Source: Labia minor (taxonomy: Eukaryota; Arthropoda; Insecta; Dermaptera; Spongiphoridae). Taken from it: a DNA stretch of 64,000 nucleotides. The notes beneath the pieces are model-generated. The model was given only the letters and a program-made list of their open reading frames with translations. It did not search any database and was not told the origin of the DNA. Both the position numbers and the translations under genes were made by a program. Positions 23,117 through 34,217 of the stretch are shown here, one piece after another; the stretch's first letter is position 1, and each line of letters opens with the position of its first letter. Location of the stretch: NCBI GenBank assembly GCA_963082975.1, contig OY720344.1:84308053-84372052 (forward strand), read 5' to 3'.

Positions 23117-25455
23117 TTTTTCTTCAATATATTTTGTTGTTTGGATTTATTTTGGAATCAAGCGGAGCTTTAGCTGAGATCATCTTCTCTAGTCGCCAGG
23201 CTCTCTTAAAGTATCAAATTTTATCAGTCTATTTTAACGTTCTCATTTTTTTTATTTAAATCAATTTTATTTATCCAATTGAATTGAATTCTCTATTTTC
23301 TTTTATCTAAATATTATTATTATATTTTAATATTTTTTATACTTCACAATAGAAAATAATTCATAAATCATATAACTAGATTGTTATCATATATTTATTA
23401 TAATATTATATTTCAAAAATCAAATATATATTTTTTTAATAATTACATATTGATTCACTCACTACAATTAATATAAGTATATATATATATATATATATAT
23501 AATAGATAATTTTTATTTTATGACAATCTCTCAAAACAAAATTTTGAAATATTTCATCAAAAGAAAAAATATATATATATTCTATTTTCTAAAAATATAA
23601 CCATTTAACTTATACTTATTTCTTATAAGAAAATATTTTTGGACTAATAAATTTTTGTTAAATGAAAAATTTAAAAGATTTGAATAAATGAATACTATTA
23701 TTTTTACTGACATTTATTAGATATAAATAATAAAATTATAGATTTTATTCTAAATTAGTAAGTGAATCAACATGTATTAAGTGTTTATTTAAATTTTAAA
23801 TTTTGTCTTTATTTCGTTAAATTTCCCTTTTTTTATGTGATTTTAAATTTTCAATTTAAAAAAAAAATAATAATATAAAAACTATGGTAGTGGCTCTACT
23901 TAAAACATGGAATTAATTATTCTTAAGAATAAGCAGCCAGAGTGCCTGTGATAAGTTCTCCAAGAGGGATGTTTTTGTATCTAAAAGGAATGATCTTTTT
24001 ATTGTTATAAATTCAATATGACAAACGAGAAACAAGGGGGAAGGAGAAAAGAAGAAAATCACAGACAATTTTTTTAATAAGCATCTACAATAGATATATT
24101 ATTTTTACATAGTATTTTTTAGTTTTATTATTTTCTTTCTAGTCAAATTGATTGACTATACAAAAATGAAAGAATTTAAAAAAAAAAAGAAATGGCCTAA
24201 AAGTGGAATTAGAGGGGAATTCAATTTATTCAATTAACATATCGACTCTCTTATCACTTTCTGATTTTCAAGTGCTTTATAAATTGAATAGCAAAATAAA
24301 TAATTTAATTATTAATTTTTTCACAAACAAGTATTAATTTTCTAATAATCACTGCCACATAGATCTAATCCTAATTTTTATTTATTTTTTTAATTTTTAA
24401 TTATAAAGATTACATGTTACGTTTTAGTGGCGTTATTTCAAACTAATAAATATTCAGTAATACTCTGAAGAATCTAGAGGATTTCATTTAGTTCACTATT
24501 TTTAATAAAAATCTAAAAATGAAATTTTTTAACTTTAGTTAATTATATATATTTATATATATATATATATAAATTAAATTTCTTAAAAATTGAAAAATTT
24601 GGCATGTTTATATTTTTTTAATTTTTAGTTTTTGTTAATATTAAGAAATAAATAAACATACACTAAGAATTGTTAAAACAATAGTGTAATGAAAGAATTT
24701 ATATGATTATCTTTTTTGAGGAATGTCTTCTTACAATTAATCATTTTCACATAATACTTTAGAAAATAAATTCATTTTTTTAATTTTTTTTTTAACTTTA
24801 TTTTAAATGAATGTTTTTGATAATGTTTAGAAGACATTCTTTACTCTTAATTAACCTTTTTTAATTATCAAGATCTAACCAAAAAAATGGGAATTAAAGA
24901 TGTTTATAATCTTTAAATGTTATAACTCATTACTGGTAACTTATAATTAAAATAATAATTATAAGTTTTGTCTATAAAGTGATTATATATATTAATATAT
25001 AATTTTAAGATATTATTATTTTAATTTAATTTATTTATTCTTTTCAATATTATTTTCTAAAAAAAAATATAATTTACATTTTACATTTAAATACATTAAC
25101 AAAATTTGGAATCAGACAGAACGATCATCACTTTTCACATATTTCTCTAATATATATCTTTTCTTCTTTGAATAAAATTTTCCCCTCGTTTTTCTCGTAA
25201 TTTTTTTACTATATTTAAATCGAAAGTTAATTCTTAAAAAAAAATAAACAAATGTATAATATAAGCAATAATAATAACTTTGTCGCCGATTAGGACCCCT
25301 TACTCCATTTTTATTTCTACTAGTAAATAATTATTTTTAAAATTAAATTTAAAAACTATTTTTAGTACTATTTTTATTTACTTTGATTAGGAAACTTTTT
25401 ATATTTAAATAAAAACAAAAAACTTTATATATTTTTTTTTAAATTTAAATTTAGG
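23117..25455. other. hpo: Hippo 3' UTR and AT-rich spacer
   Basis: The first 100 bases after the stop contain a less AT-rich patch (23158-23210) likely to be 3' UTR. The first clear AATAAA follows only near 23684, so the poly(A) site is unsettled. The rest is AT-rich spacer with (AT)n at about 23480-23502 and no gene. Confidence 0.45.
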
Positions 25456-25650
25456 AGCAAAGAAGTATGTCCTAATTTAATTGAATATTTGATTGATTTT
25501 TGGAGGGGGATCAAAAGTCATATTTTTGACTTTTTATTTTTCATGTATATAGTGTTTAAGACTGTTTTTAGAAATCTCGAATATATATATTTAAATATAT
25601 ATATATTGTATTAAACTACTAATTATTAAAATAATACACAAGAACATCCT
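25456..25650 (+). repeat. Duplicated segment, copy 1
   Basis: From TGTCCTAATTTAATTGAATA through TGTTTTTAGAAATCTCGA to TAATACACAAGAA, this matches 27083-27265 in the same orientation with scattered differences. The two copies lie 1.6 kb apart. It is either a segmental duplication or an unknown dispersed repeat; no terminal repeats were seen. Confidence 0.65.
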
Positions 25651-25836
25651 AAGCAATTAGAAATCATTTTCAACATTTCTTTTATATATATTTAATAGTA
25701 AAGAATTGTAAAAAAAAATAAATCAAAAAAGTTGTTAACCTAAATAAAATTAAATCAATGTTATCTCTACTCCATTAATCTCTAAAGCACAGTTTGAACT
25801 TTAAAGAAAATCACCTAAATCCTATTGATTAATTTA

Positions 25837-26010
25837 AATTGTTATTCAATTAGAAATAATTTTTATATATTATATATTAACATATGAAAGAATAATTGTA
25901 TCTATTCAAGATTCTGAGAAAAACGTTTAAATTGTTATTAAATTAGAAATAATTTTTATATAATAATATATGAAAGAATAATTATCTATTCAAGATTCTG
26001 AGAAAAACAA
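25837..26010 (+). repeat. Tandem duplication, two units of about 85 bp
   Basis: AAATTGTTATT followed by AGAAATAATTTTTATAT and ending CAAGATTCTGAGAAAAAC occurs twice in direct tandem, with a few base and indel differences. Confidence 0.75.
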
Positions 26011-27082
26011 ACATAATGCAAAATTATTTCAACATACTCTTAAAATATATAATTAAAATTAACTTTAATAAAATAACCTATTATTTCTTTTGGGTGATCT
26101 AAACAAGTTTTTATATTTCAATTTAATTTGAATTTTCTTTAAAAAAGAAAATTATTGAAATTGAAAATAAAAATATTTCATTAATAAAATCTAATATTTA
26201 TTTAAAAGTAATTATTCTTTCATTTTTGAATTTCTCCACAACAATCGCCATTTGTTATAAGATGGAATTAAGGGTGGGAGTGATACAGAATGAAATTATT
26301 AATTATAAATATTAATACTAAATAATGGTATAAATTAATGAAAATTGCACAAGAATTGATCGCCTTTTAGAATTTTAAAATAATATTAATTCTTTCATTC
26401 TCTCTCTCTCTCTCTATTTTGAAATGATTTCATATTGCTTATGATGTTTTTGTTGAAAAAAAAAATAAAACAAAGATAAAATGGAAAAAAAAATTTCCCT
26501 TAGCGATTGATTGATCATTATTAAATAAATAGAATTCAGAAACAATAAAATAAATTTAAAAAAATAATTAAATTTACAAAGTAAAATAATATAATAAACC
26601 TTTAAAAAGACTCGAAAATATTTTTTGAAAAATAAACACTTAACAATAAAAACAAAAAACAAAAAAAACTAAACGCATAGTAAAAATAGAATATTTTTCA
26701 TTCATTTTTTTATATATAAAATAAAAATTATGAAAATATTTAAATATAAAAAATAAATAAATAAAATAAAAAAAAAAAATAGCAACTCTTCAATTTGAAA
26801 ATATGAAGATTTCAAAAAATATGTATATAATATGAATTTTTTCATTAAAAATAAATAATTAAATTTAACCATTTTGTTATTATTTATAGTATTAATCCCA
26901 ACCATTAATCTGTATCTGTACGAGTTTTCCTAGAAAATTAATTTGAAGACGATTTTAAAATATGAATAATTTAGAAAATTTTGATTAAAATAGAATCATA
27001 CAAGTAAATAAATATCAATTGTTAATATGATTATATGATTATATGATTCTATTTTATTTTAAGAAGAACAACACAATGATAA
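26011..27082. other. AT-rich spacer, no gene seen
   Basis: Low-complexity A/T sequence with a short TC run near 26398. The minus-strand open frames are Phe/Leu/Lys-rich products of base composition. Confidence 0.5.
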
Positions 27083-27265
27083 GTCCTAATTTAATTGAAT
27101 ATTTAATTGATTTTTGGAGAGGGATCAAAAGTTTAAACTTTGATCTTTTATTTTTCATGTATATAAAGTTTAAGACTGTTTTTAGAAATCTCGAGTATAT
27201 GTATATATAATTATATATATATATATTGTATTAAGCTACTAATAATTAAAATAATACACAAGAAA
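27083..27265 (+). repeat. Duplicated segment, copy 2
   Basis: Second copy of the 25456-25650 repeat, same orientation, ending with the same TAATACACAAGAA. Confidence 0.65.
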
Positions 27266-28109
27266 ACCATAAGTAGAAAAGTGCATTCTAAACATAACAA
27301 ACACATTCATATAACACTTACTTTGCCAATATCCTCACATAAAAATATCTTATCCCTTCAAGTGTAGGGGTGATCCATGCTCTACCATTAAGCCTTTGTC
27401 CTTGATTTAAAACTGCAGCATTGAATATTCATCTTAATCCTATAAAAACACTAACTGATTGTTTTATATCTGTAAAATTCATAATCAAAATTTGTGCTAA
27501 GTTTGCAGATTTGATTTTAATTTGAATAATCTTTATCGTTTAAATTAACAATTATTTTATTTTTTATTTTAATTTAGGTTATTTAATTTAAAAAATAACT
27601 AATAATTTAACATATTATTAAAAATCATACATATTTAACGAATTAAAATAAATAATAAATTAACAAAAAATAAAAAAAATATACAAATAGATTAGAGATC
27701 TTATTTTCTTAATAATCTTTAATATTTTACGTTCAAGTTATTTTTTAAAATATTTCAATATAATATTCATCTTTATAGGAAGTTCAACAAATCCTGAACT
27801 CTTATGATAAAATTGGCCTATAATTTTTTTGTTTTTACTAAATTCTAAAAATATATGATCTGTATCATGAATTGAAAACCACAAAATGGATATTCTAGTA
27901 AACCTGTGCAAGAGTTGAGGACTTGTAATATGGTTCGTTATTTTTATTTTTGTATATTCTATTTTTTAGAAAAAAGATAAAATTTAATTACAGAATTCTC
28001 AGCATAATTGCAATGTAATTTGTTATTGGATACTCCCCATATTTCTTTTGGTTTCATACTAAAAGATCTATTTCTGTACTTAATAATATAGACACATATG
28101 GAATTTTAT
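27266..28109. other. Spacer, no gene supported
   Basis: A slightly less AT-rich patch at 27290-27430 has a donor-like GTAAGTG on the minus strand, but no frame through it stays open. Otherwise nothing was seen. Confidence 0.4.
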
Positions 28110-28373
28110 AATACAATTTGTTTATGCGCAAACTATGGGGCGCCATTACTTAAAAAAAAGATTTGTAAAAATTAATGTTTTATAAAAAATAGTGATTTTT
28201 TAAAATAAAGTATAAATTTTTATTGTATTTATTTATTTTTTTATTATTATCATCATAAGGTATCTTCCAAAGAAATCTTCATAAAAATCATACATAACAT
28301 GTAAAGGAACCCAAGTTTTTTCCTGAAAAAAGGGGTACGCCACAAAATGTTTAAGAACTGGTTTAAATTATTA
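28110..28373. mobile_element. Degenerate hAT-like MITE
   Basis: The right side reads GGGGTACGCCACAAAATG then TTTAAGAACTGG and the left side ACTATGGGGCGCCATTACTT. This is the style of hAT MITEs that end with a TTCTTAAAC-type repeat. Ends and target duplication are too worn to define. Confidence 0.4.
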
Positions 28374-28921
28374 TCTTTTAAAATTTTTACTAATTCTTCT
28401 GAAACACCCTGAATGGTGATATATAAATTTTAGTAGCATCATTTAAAAGAATAATTATTTTTTTAATTTTTTATATTAATTTTTTTAAATAAGATAAAGG
28501 TTTAATAAATTAATTTTTTGAATAACAAATGAAATATAAAATTTGAGGGTATTCTAAGGCAGTTGAAATTTATGTTAATCATGAATCATGATACAATTTT
28601 AATTTTAATCATACTGTAAAATCTGATATCTTGAAGTATAGAACTATATTAATATAAAAACCATTTATAAACATATTATATTATATAAATATAGCTTAAT
28701 ATTAAAAATTGCCTGTTGAAATGAGATTAAAATTAAAATTGAATTATTGTTTTATAACCGTAATAAACTTAAATTGAAATCGTATTATGAAAATAGAACA
28801 TTTAAGTTGAAAGTAGATTGATAGTAATACAGATATAAATTCTTATAGTTGCAGTTCACTTAATAGGCTAATAATAATGCCCAAGAGAAATGATAATTAC
28901 ATAGTTGTAAAGTCACGTAAA

Positions 28922-29204
28922 GCCCAATTTACACGGGCTTAGTACTTGTCATTAGTTCAGGGGTGGGCAAATACTTTTAAGTGCGGCCAAAATGAAATTT
29001 TCAACATGACTTCCGGAGGAAGGACCATATTTCGAAAACACTAATAAAAAAAATTTATCTTTTTTTTTTAGAGACATATTGAACGAAAAATCAAAATAAG
29101 AGTCAACTTTTTCAACGGGCCAGCGGGCGTTCAAAAAGCCCGCGCTTTAATGAATTTGCCTACCCCTGAACTAATGACAAGTACTAAGCCCGTGTAAATT
29201 GGGC
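28922..29204. mobile_element. Long-TIR palindromic element with an internal hAT-like unit
   Basis: The outer 51 bp (28922-28972 and 29154-29204) are inverse complements with one mismatch. The inner 15 bp of each arm are CAGGGGTGGGCAAAT / ATTTGCCTACCCCTG, which look exactly like hAT ends. The 36 bp outside those ends (from GCCCAATTTACACGGGC) are also inverted instead of forming an 8-bp direct duplication. The interior has GGCC-rich hAT MITE features and no coding capacity. Confidence 0.7.
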
Positions 29205-29210
29205 ATAATG

Positions 29211-29499
29211 CAGCGGTTGCCAAAGTGGTGGTCCGCGAGAAAATTTCGCTGGACCGCAGAAAAATGTGGAATATACTTACTCATCATGTTAAGTTATGTT
29301 TTAAGATGCATTAAAACATGATTCAATTTTCATAACAATACGTGATAAGTTATAAAAACTCAATGTTTATGTTATGTGTTCTTTGATCATAATTTTTATT
29401 TATAAATATAGTTAACACTTAAAAAATCCTATTAGTGGTCCGCGGGATTTAAATTATGAATTAACTCGTCCGTGAGGTCAAAAGGTTTGGCGACCGCTG
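29211..29499. mobile_element. hAT MITE, 289 bp
   Basis: The ends CAGCGGTTGCCAAAG and TTTGGCGACCGCTG are inverted. The flanks GCATAATG and GTTTAAAG match at five of eight positions, a worn 8-bp duplication. GTGGTCCGCG motifs lie near both ends. It sits seven bases from the preceding palindrome. Confidence 0.75.
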
Positions 29500-29728
29500 G
29501 TTTAAAGAATGTCAAAATTATCTAAAAATCAAAAAATGCGCAATTAACTAACTGACACCTAAGAGTTATCGATTATGATACTAGAGTACGCTGAATCAAA
29601 TTTCTTTTCAAAAAGTAAGGTGGCGCGTTTTTTATATAAAAGAATTTCACTTCCAACACTACCATCCGTTAACAGACGTAGACACTCAATAACAGACCAT
29701 CTAACAGACTACTAAACTCTATTGTTTT

Positions 29729-31058
29729 CGCTGAAACAAAGTTTTTGGCATCACTATGCGGGCGCATGCAGTGAATAATTGAAAAAAAAATCGGGTTTGT
29801 GTGTGTGTGTGTGTGTAGGTGTTTGGTCTTTGCTGTAACAAAGTTTTTGGCGCCACCATGCTTGTGTGTATGTATGCGTGTTTTTTTATATTTTATTGGG
29901 AATTTAAATATTATAGATATTCGAGTTAAGTGAGAAATTATTTTTTCAGAGATAAAACTAACATTTAAGCAATCAATTATGCTTTTTTCAAAAATGTAAG
30001 TTTTATACCCTAATAAATAAGTTTTCGCTTAGCTGGAAATCCTACAATCTTTTATGTCATTTACATATCTAAAATAAACGAATAATGTTCTATGTAATAT
30101 ATAAGATTTATTTGAAAATAAATTAAAATTATAAAATGCTATTTACAAATTATGTTATGAGTAAAACACTAGTAAACAAATCTTTACTGGGCATTTGAAT
30201 AATATACTGGGAATGTGTACTGTGCGTATTATTGTAATACTGAGCAATAAATTGGTACCCTTTAATTTTCCACTTTTGCGAAAATTTAGACAATTTTTAA
30301 CTTGTAATTATTGAATTTACATTCCTAGATGAAACGTGCAATGTTAATGTAATATATACATAATATATAATATTTTATATTTACAGTGGCGCATCCAGGA
30401 TATGATTCTGGGGGGAGGGGGTGACTAGCCGCTCTTCCTTCCTTTGGCAGTGTCCCCCCCTCCCCCCGCCTCTTCCCAGGATGCGTGAAAAATCGAAATT
30501 CGATTTTTATATATATAAACAAATAAAAAAAAAATAATAAAGTTTTTTTTTTTAGTTAAAATATTAAATGTGGTATATTTAAAAATTAATTTTAATATTA
30601 AAATATATCCACATATAAAAAATAAATATATATTAAATAATAAAATAATTTCTATAATAAAAATTTTACTTACATATAATTCCATGTTTGCTGGGTATGA
30701 TATTAAAATAATTGTAGTGCATTCAGGAGATGGTATGTGGTGGTAGTGGTTCGCGTTTTGCGGGCCCTCCATCCTGTGAGATTTATCGGGCGCCTGTAGC
30801 GCCATCTATCGTGGCGCCAAAAACTTTGTTACAGCAAAGACCAAACACAACACACACACGCACACAAGCCCGATTTTTTTCAATTATTCACTGCATGCAC
30901 CCGCATGGTGGCGCCAAAAACTTTGTTTCAGACAATTCTAAAGAGTTTTTTCAAAAATGTGTTTTATATCCAAATAAATAATTTTTAACTTAACAGAACC
31001 TCCACCATCTTTTATGTATTTACATAAATAAAAAAAAACGAATAATGTTCTTATTAAT
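29729..31058. repeat. Repeat complex: inverted X modules with direct Y modules
   Basis: Module X (29729-29866) contains ACAAAGTTTTTGGC twice around a (GT)n run. It recurs inverted at 30811-30935, with GGCGCCAAAAACTTTGTT at both of its ends. Module Y (29979-30102), ending AACGAATAATGTTCT, recurs in direct orientation at 30944-31058. So X is flipped relative to Y between the two copies. A GCGCCATCTATC motif beside the second X reappears near 32860. The type of element is unknown. Confidence 0.65.
30386..30485. mobile_element. Short inverted-repeat element remnant
   Basis: CAGTGGCGCATCCAGGAT on the left and CCCAGGATGCG on the right form an imperfect inverted repeat around G-rich and C-rich tracts. 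The element is too short and worn to classify. Confidence 0.4.
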
Positions 31059-31322
31059 ATTTAATATTTATGGATTAAAAATTTCTTAAATGTAAATATT
31101 TGAAATGAGAGAAACACATACGAATTGTTCTTAGCGAGAAGGAAATTTATAAATAAATAAATAATCATTTCTATTTCCATAAATATACTATTTATAAAGA
31201 TAACAAGAAATCCATTAATCATTGATTAACCAAGATAATTAATCAAACGCATTTTTAATCATCTAAGTTTATCAAACAACTGATTTACGTACATATGAGT
31301 TAATTTATAAATGAAAAAAATT

Positions 31323-31913
31323 TGGAGTGTCTCCACTCGGCTATCTCGCAAATTCGAATTGGATTAATTAACACATATATATTATATTTAAAATAAATTA
31401 TAAATTAAAATTAATAAATAGTATTTATTAAACCAGCGCGAGTTTGGCTCTTTGTTGATAGCACCACGTCACGTCCTGGCGCGTGATTGTCAGTCAACGT
31501 GTTAAAAAATTAATTCCCGTACTTTCAGCGATTCAAAATTCTATATATAGTAGTTTTATACAATTTTAATCATGTGAAAAACTATCAAAGATATATCTTT
31601 ATTTTTACGGTCAATTTAGAGGAATAAAATATAAACGTGGTAGGTAATCCCTCTTCTGAATGAGCAAATTTCTTAAAATTATAATGATAGAAGTGATAGA
31701 AAACTACGAATTTTGAATAATGCCCGTGTACCAAATTTCATGATTCTAGCTCAAACCGTTTTTGCGTAATCTTGTCTACATATCTACATACACATACACA
31801 CACACAGACATTTTTCTCAACCTTAGTGAAAATGACCTTCAAAACGTATAAAAACATCAAAATCTCGACATCAAAAATTTTCATGATCGCAATACTATCT
31901 CTGGCGAGATAGT
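31323..31913 (-). mobile_element. Family A Helentron-like (HINE) element, copy A1, full length
   Basis: Reads on the minus strand from 31913. The head is ACTATCTCGCC followed by AGATAGTATTG, so it folds into a 7-bp hairpin ACTATCT/AGATAGT. Then come a GT microsatellite and the core with AAATTTGGTAC. The 3' subterminal repeat GCGAGATAGC is next to a hairpin GAGTG-GAGA-CACTC. A T-tract precedes the head. It has no coding capacity. The layout matches Helentron-derived elements; that assignment is inference. Confidence 0.7.
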
Positions 31914-32229
31914 AAAAAAGGAAGAGGAATTTTTTGTTTTAAATAAAACAACTGTAATATGGGATTTTTAATTTCTTTAATATTTGCTAGTATAGTAAGA
32001 TGCGAGATTGAAAGACAATTGCTGTTTTTCAATATTATAGATTTATATAAAATATTAAATATATAATATTGAAAAAATAGTAATTGTTATGAGAAGAAAA
32101 ACAAGTTTGTTGATATTCGTCATGACGTGAGATGTGTTTTTTTAGTTTTCTCTTCACGCCTGGTCTATTCTCAGAGGAGTACGTGAATATATTTGATTTA
32201 ATAGTGCTTATTGTGAGTTCCTATATTGT
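31914..32229. other. Spacer, no gene seen
   Basis: A GC-richer bit at 32100-32190 is unassigned. No element was recognised. Confidence 0.4.
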
Positions 32230-32450
32230 GTTGAAATTTATATTTATTTATCAAATAATAAATAATTTAACTTTAATATTTGATCGATAGTGTGAAGGGT
32301 TACAATGTAATTTATTTTATTTATCAAATAATAAATAGTAAATCTTCTAATTTTATTGGTGTTAAGTGTTTAATAAAATTTATATTTATATTTATCAAAT
32401 AATAAATAATATAAATTCATAAGTTAAATAGTGTTAAGTGAAAAATAAAA
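32230..32450 (+). repeat. Degenerate tandem repeat, three units of about 72 bp
   Basis: TTTATCAAATAATAAATA recurs near 32247, 32319 and 32391, and two of the units continue into TGTTAAGTG. The units have diverged. Confidence 0.65.
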
Positions 32451-32892
32451 ATTAGTCAAGAAATCAAGTTATTTGGATTGGTGTCATTAATGAACAAGTT
32501 ATATTTATATAATTTAAACTATTGTGTATTATATCAAGAGTAAATATTTATAGTTATAAATTTTGGTAGTATATTAGATAATAAAATATCTGTTTATATA
32601 AACTATTTAAAATTAAGTGTAACATTTTAATTATTGTATAAGGATTACAAACAAAATGTTAATTTAAAATGTTATTATTTTTTTTATTGGTAAATCAAAT
32701 AATTGAATAATATGTACATTACAAAAAGTTAGTGGTGTCTTAATTAAGCAACAATATTTTTCTACATATTAGAACAACAAATAATTATCGGTATTGATAG
32801 GTATTTTAAATATTTTTTTTTTTTTATAAAATATTTTGTGGTCTTTTTCTTGCGGTGCCATCTATTGGGCGCCTGAAGAGTCAACCGTTATC
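32451..32892. other. Spacer, no gene seen
   Basis: AT-rich. It ends in GGTGCCATCTATTGGGCGCC (32856-32875), a motif like the GCGCCATCTATC at 30800. Confidence 0.4.
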
Positions 32893-32900
32893 GCCTAGTG

Positions 32901-33263
32901 CAGGGGTTCTTAATCTTATGTACTCTGCGGACCCCCACTTGAAAAAAATTTTTTTGACGGACCCCATTCCAACTTTAGGTACTTTACGTCATTTTATTAG
33001 TTAATTTCTGGCTTACGATCTCATAAGAACAAGGATATATGATGAATATTTCTAACAGTGATTGGTGAATAACGATTTTTTTGCATATTGTAGAACACAT
33101 TTTATTAGAAATTATAATATTGAAGAAAGAAAATTCTGCTAAATATGAAGATGGAAACGGTAGCAATAGTTTTCTTGCACATTTCGTTGAATTTGGGTAT
33201 TTGATCTCTGTTTCCTCACAAAGCCATGCCAGGGGTCCGCGGACCACAGTTTAAGAACCTCTG
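32901..33263. mobile_element. hAT MITE with perfect 8-bp target duplication
   Basis: Ends CAGGGGTTCTTAATCTTATG and AGTTTAAGAACCTCTG are inverted. GCCTAGTG flanks it exactly at 32893-32900 and 33264-33271. The 363-bp interior contains GACCCCC / GGGGTCCGCGGACC arms. It interrupts an open frame that reads from the right flank on the minus strand. Confidence 0.88.
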
Positions 33264-33480
33264 GCCTAGTGGCTACAGGCATTCCAAAATTAACAGCTTC
33301 AAAAGGCTCATTAGAGTGTCTACCCGTTGACTTCCAATCAGTCTTCAATTTAGGTATAGGCAAATTTGATCCTTTTAATATTTGGTTATTTTTGAACCAG
33401 TCATCACTCAATTTATTTCTTATTTTTGAAATAGTTAAATAACAGAAATTAACAAGAGAGTATTTAAATTAAACAAAATA
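33264..33480 (-). other. Orphan open frame of unknown origin, ended by a hAT insertion
   Basis: On the minus strand, about 33468 down to 33264 is open and reads LSDDWFKNNQILKGSNLPIP, then KLKTDWKSTGRHSNEPFEA and VNFGMPVATR. Balanced composition and scattered Trp, Pro and His make this look like real protein rather than chance in AT-rich DNA. The hAT MITE at 32901-33263 cuts into it. I do not recognise the family; it may be host exon or an old mobile-element fragment. No start Met is visible. Confidence 0.35.
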
Positions 33481-33659
33481 CTTTTTTTTTTAAAAAAATG
33501 ATAAAACGAAAATAAAAATCACATAAATGAGCTAAGAAGAGACTAACTATAACTACTATTATAGCTACACATTATTAATAACTTATAAATATGGTTTCAA
33601 GGATGTATTATTTTAAACGATCTTTGAACCGATGAATTGGCGGTGCTTTCAAGCATACG

Positions 33660-33756
33660 GAATGCAGTTTCAAGAAGCATTCACTATGTAGCAACACTTA
33701 CCAGTAGAGTAAATGCTTAGTGCTGCTACGTAGCGCTACTTCTTGAAACTGCATTC
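33660..33756. mobile_element. 97-bp MITE
   Basis: GAATGCAGTTTCAAGAAG at 33660 is mirrored by CTTCTTGAAACTGCATTC ending at 33756. The similarity continues inward (TATGTAGCA versus TGCTACGTAG), so the whole unit folds on itself. Flanking sequence (33595-33870) with repeated TTGAAC / GTTCAA words may be a host element. Confidence 0.75.
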
Positions 33757-34217
33757 AGTGGGCGGAAGGCGGTGAATGGAAATTGAACGATGAACCGGGG
33801 ATGTTCATTAAATCATGACCCGTTCATGGTCCAATTGAACGAACCGTTCATTTGAACTCATTAATTTTAAAACATTCAGAAAACAAACATCAGAGAATGT
33901 CAATAAACTATTATTGTGTAGAAATATATGAACACCTCATAGAAAAATGAAAAATAGATATTGATTAGTAAATTTCATAATAATTTATTTAAATATATTA
34001 ATTGATTATTATTTGCTTCTGTAGAAATGGAAGAATAAAAGATAATTTAAGAAATAAAATTCTTATAATAAATTTGATCACTTTTATAATTCAGAATACA
34101 TACATATATTCAGAAATAAAATAGTATTTCAAATAATAATAATTAATTTATTCCATATTCTATTATCATTAACTCGAAATGAGTCTGATCTTATTTTGAA
34201 TATTATTTCATCTAAAT

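Noticed and set aside
27290-27430. Possible minus-strand exon ending in a GTAAGTG donor
   Set aside because: Stops interrupt all frames through the patch.
32856-32875. TGGGCGCC words as a possible tRNA primer-binding site
   Set aside because: The surrounding sequence does not continue as a tRNA 3' end complement, and the motif recurs beside the X module without any long terminal repeat.
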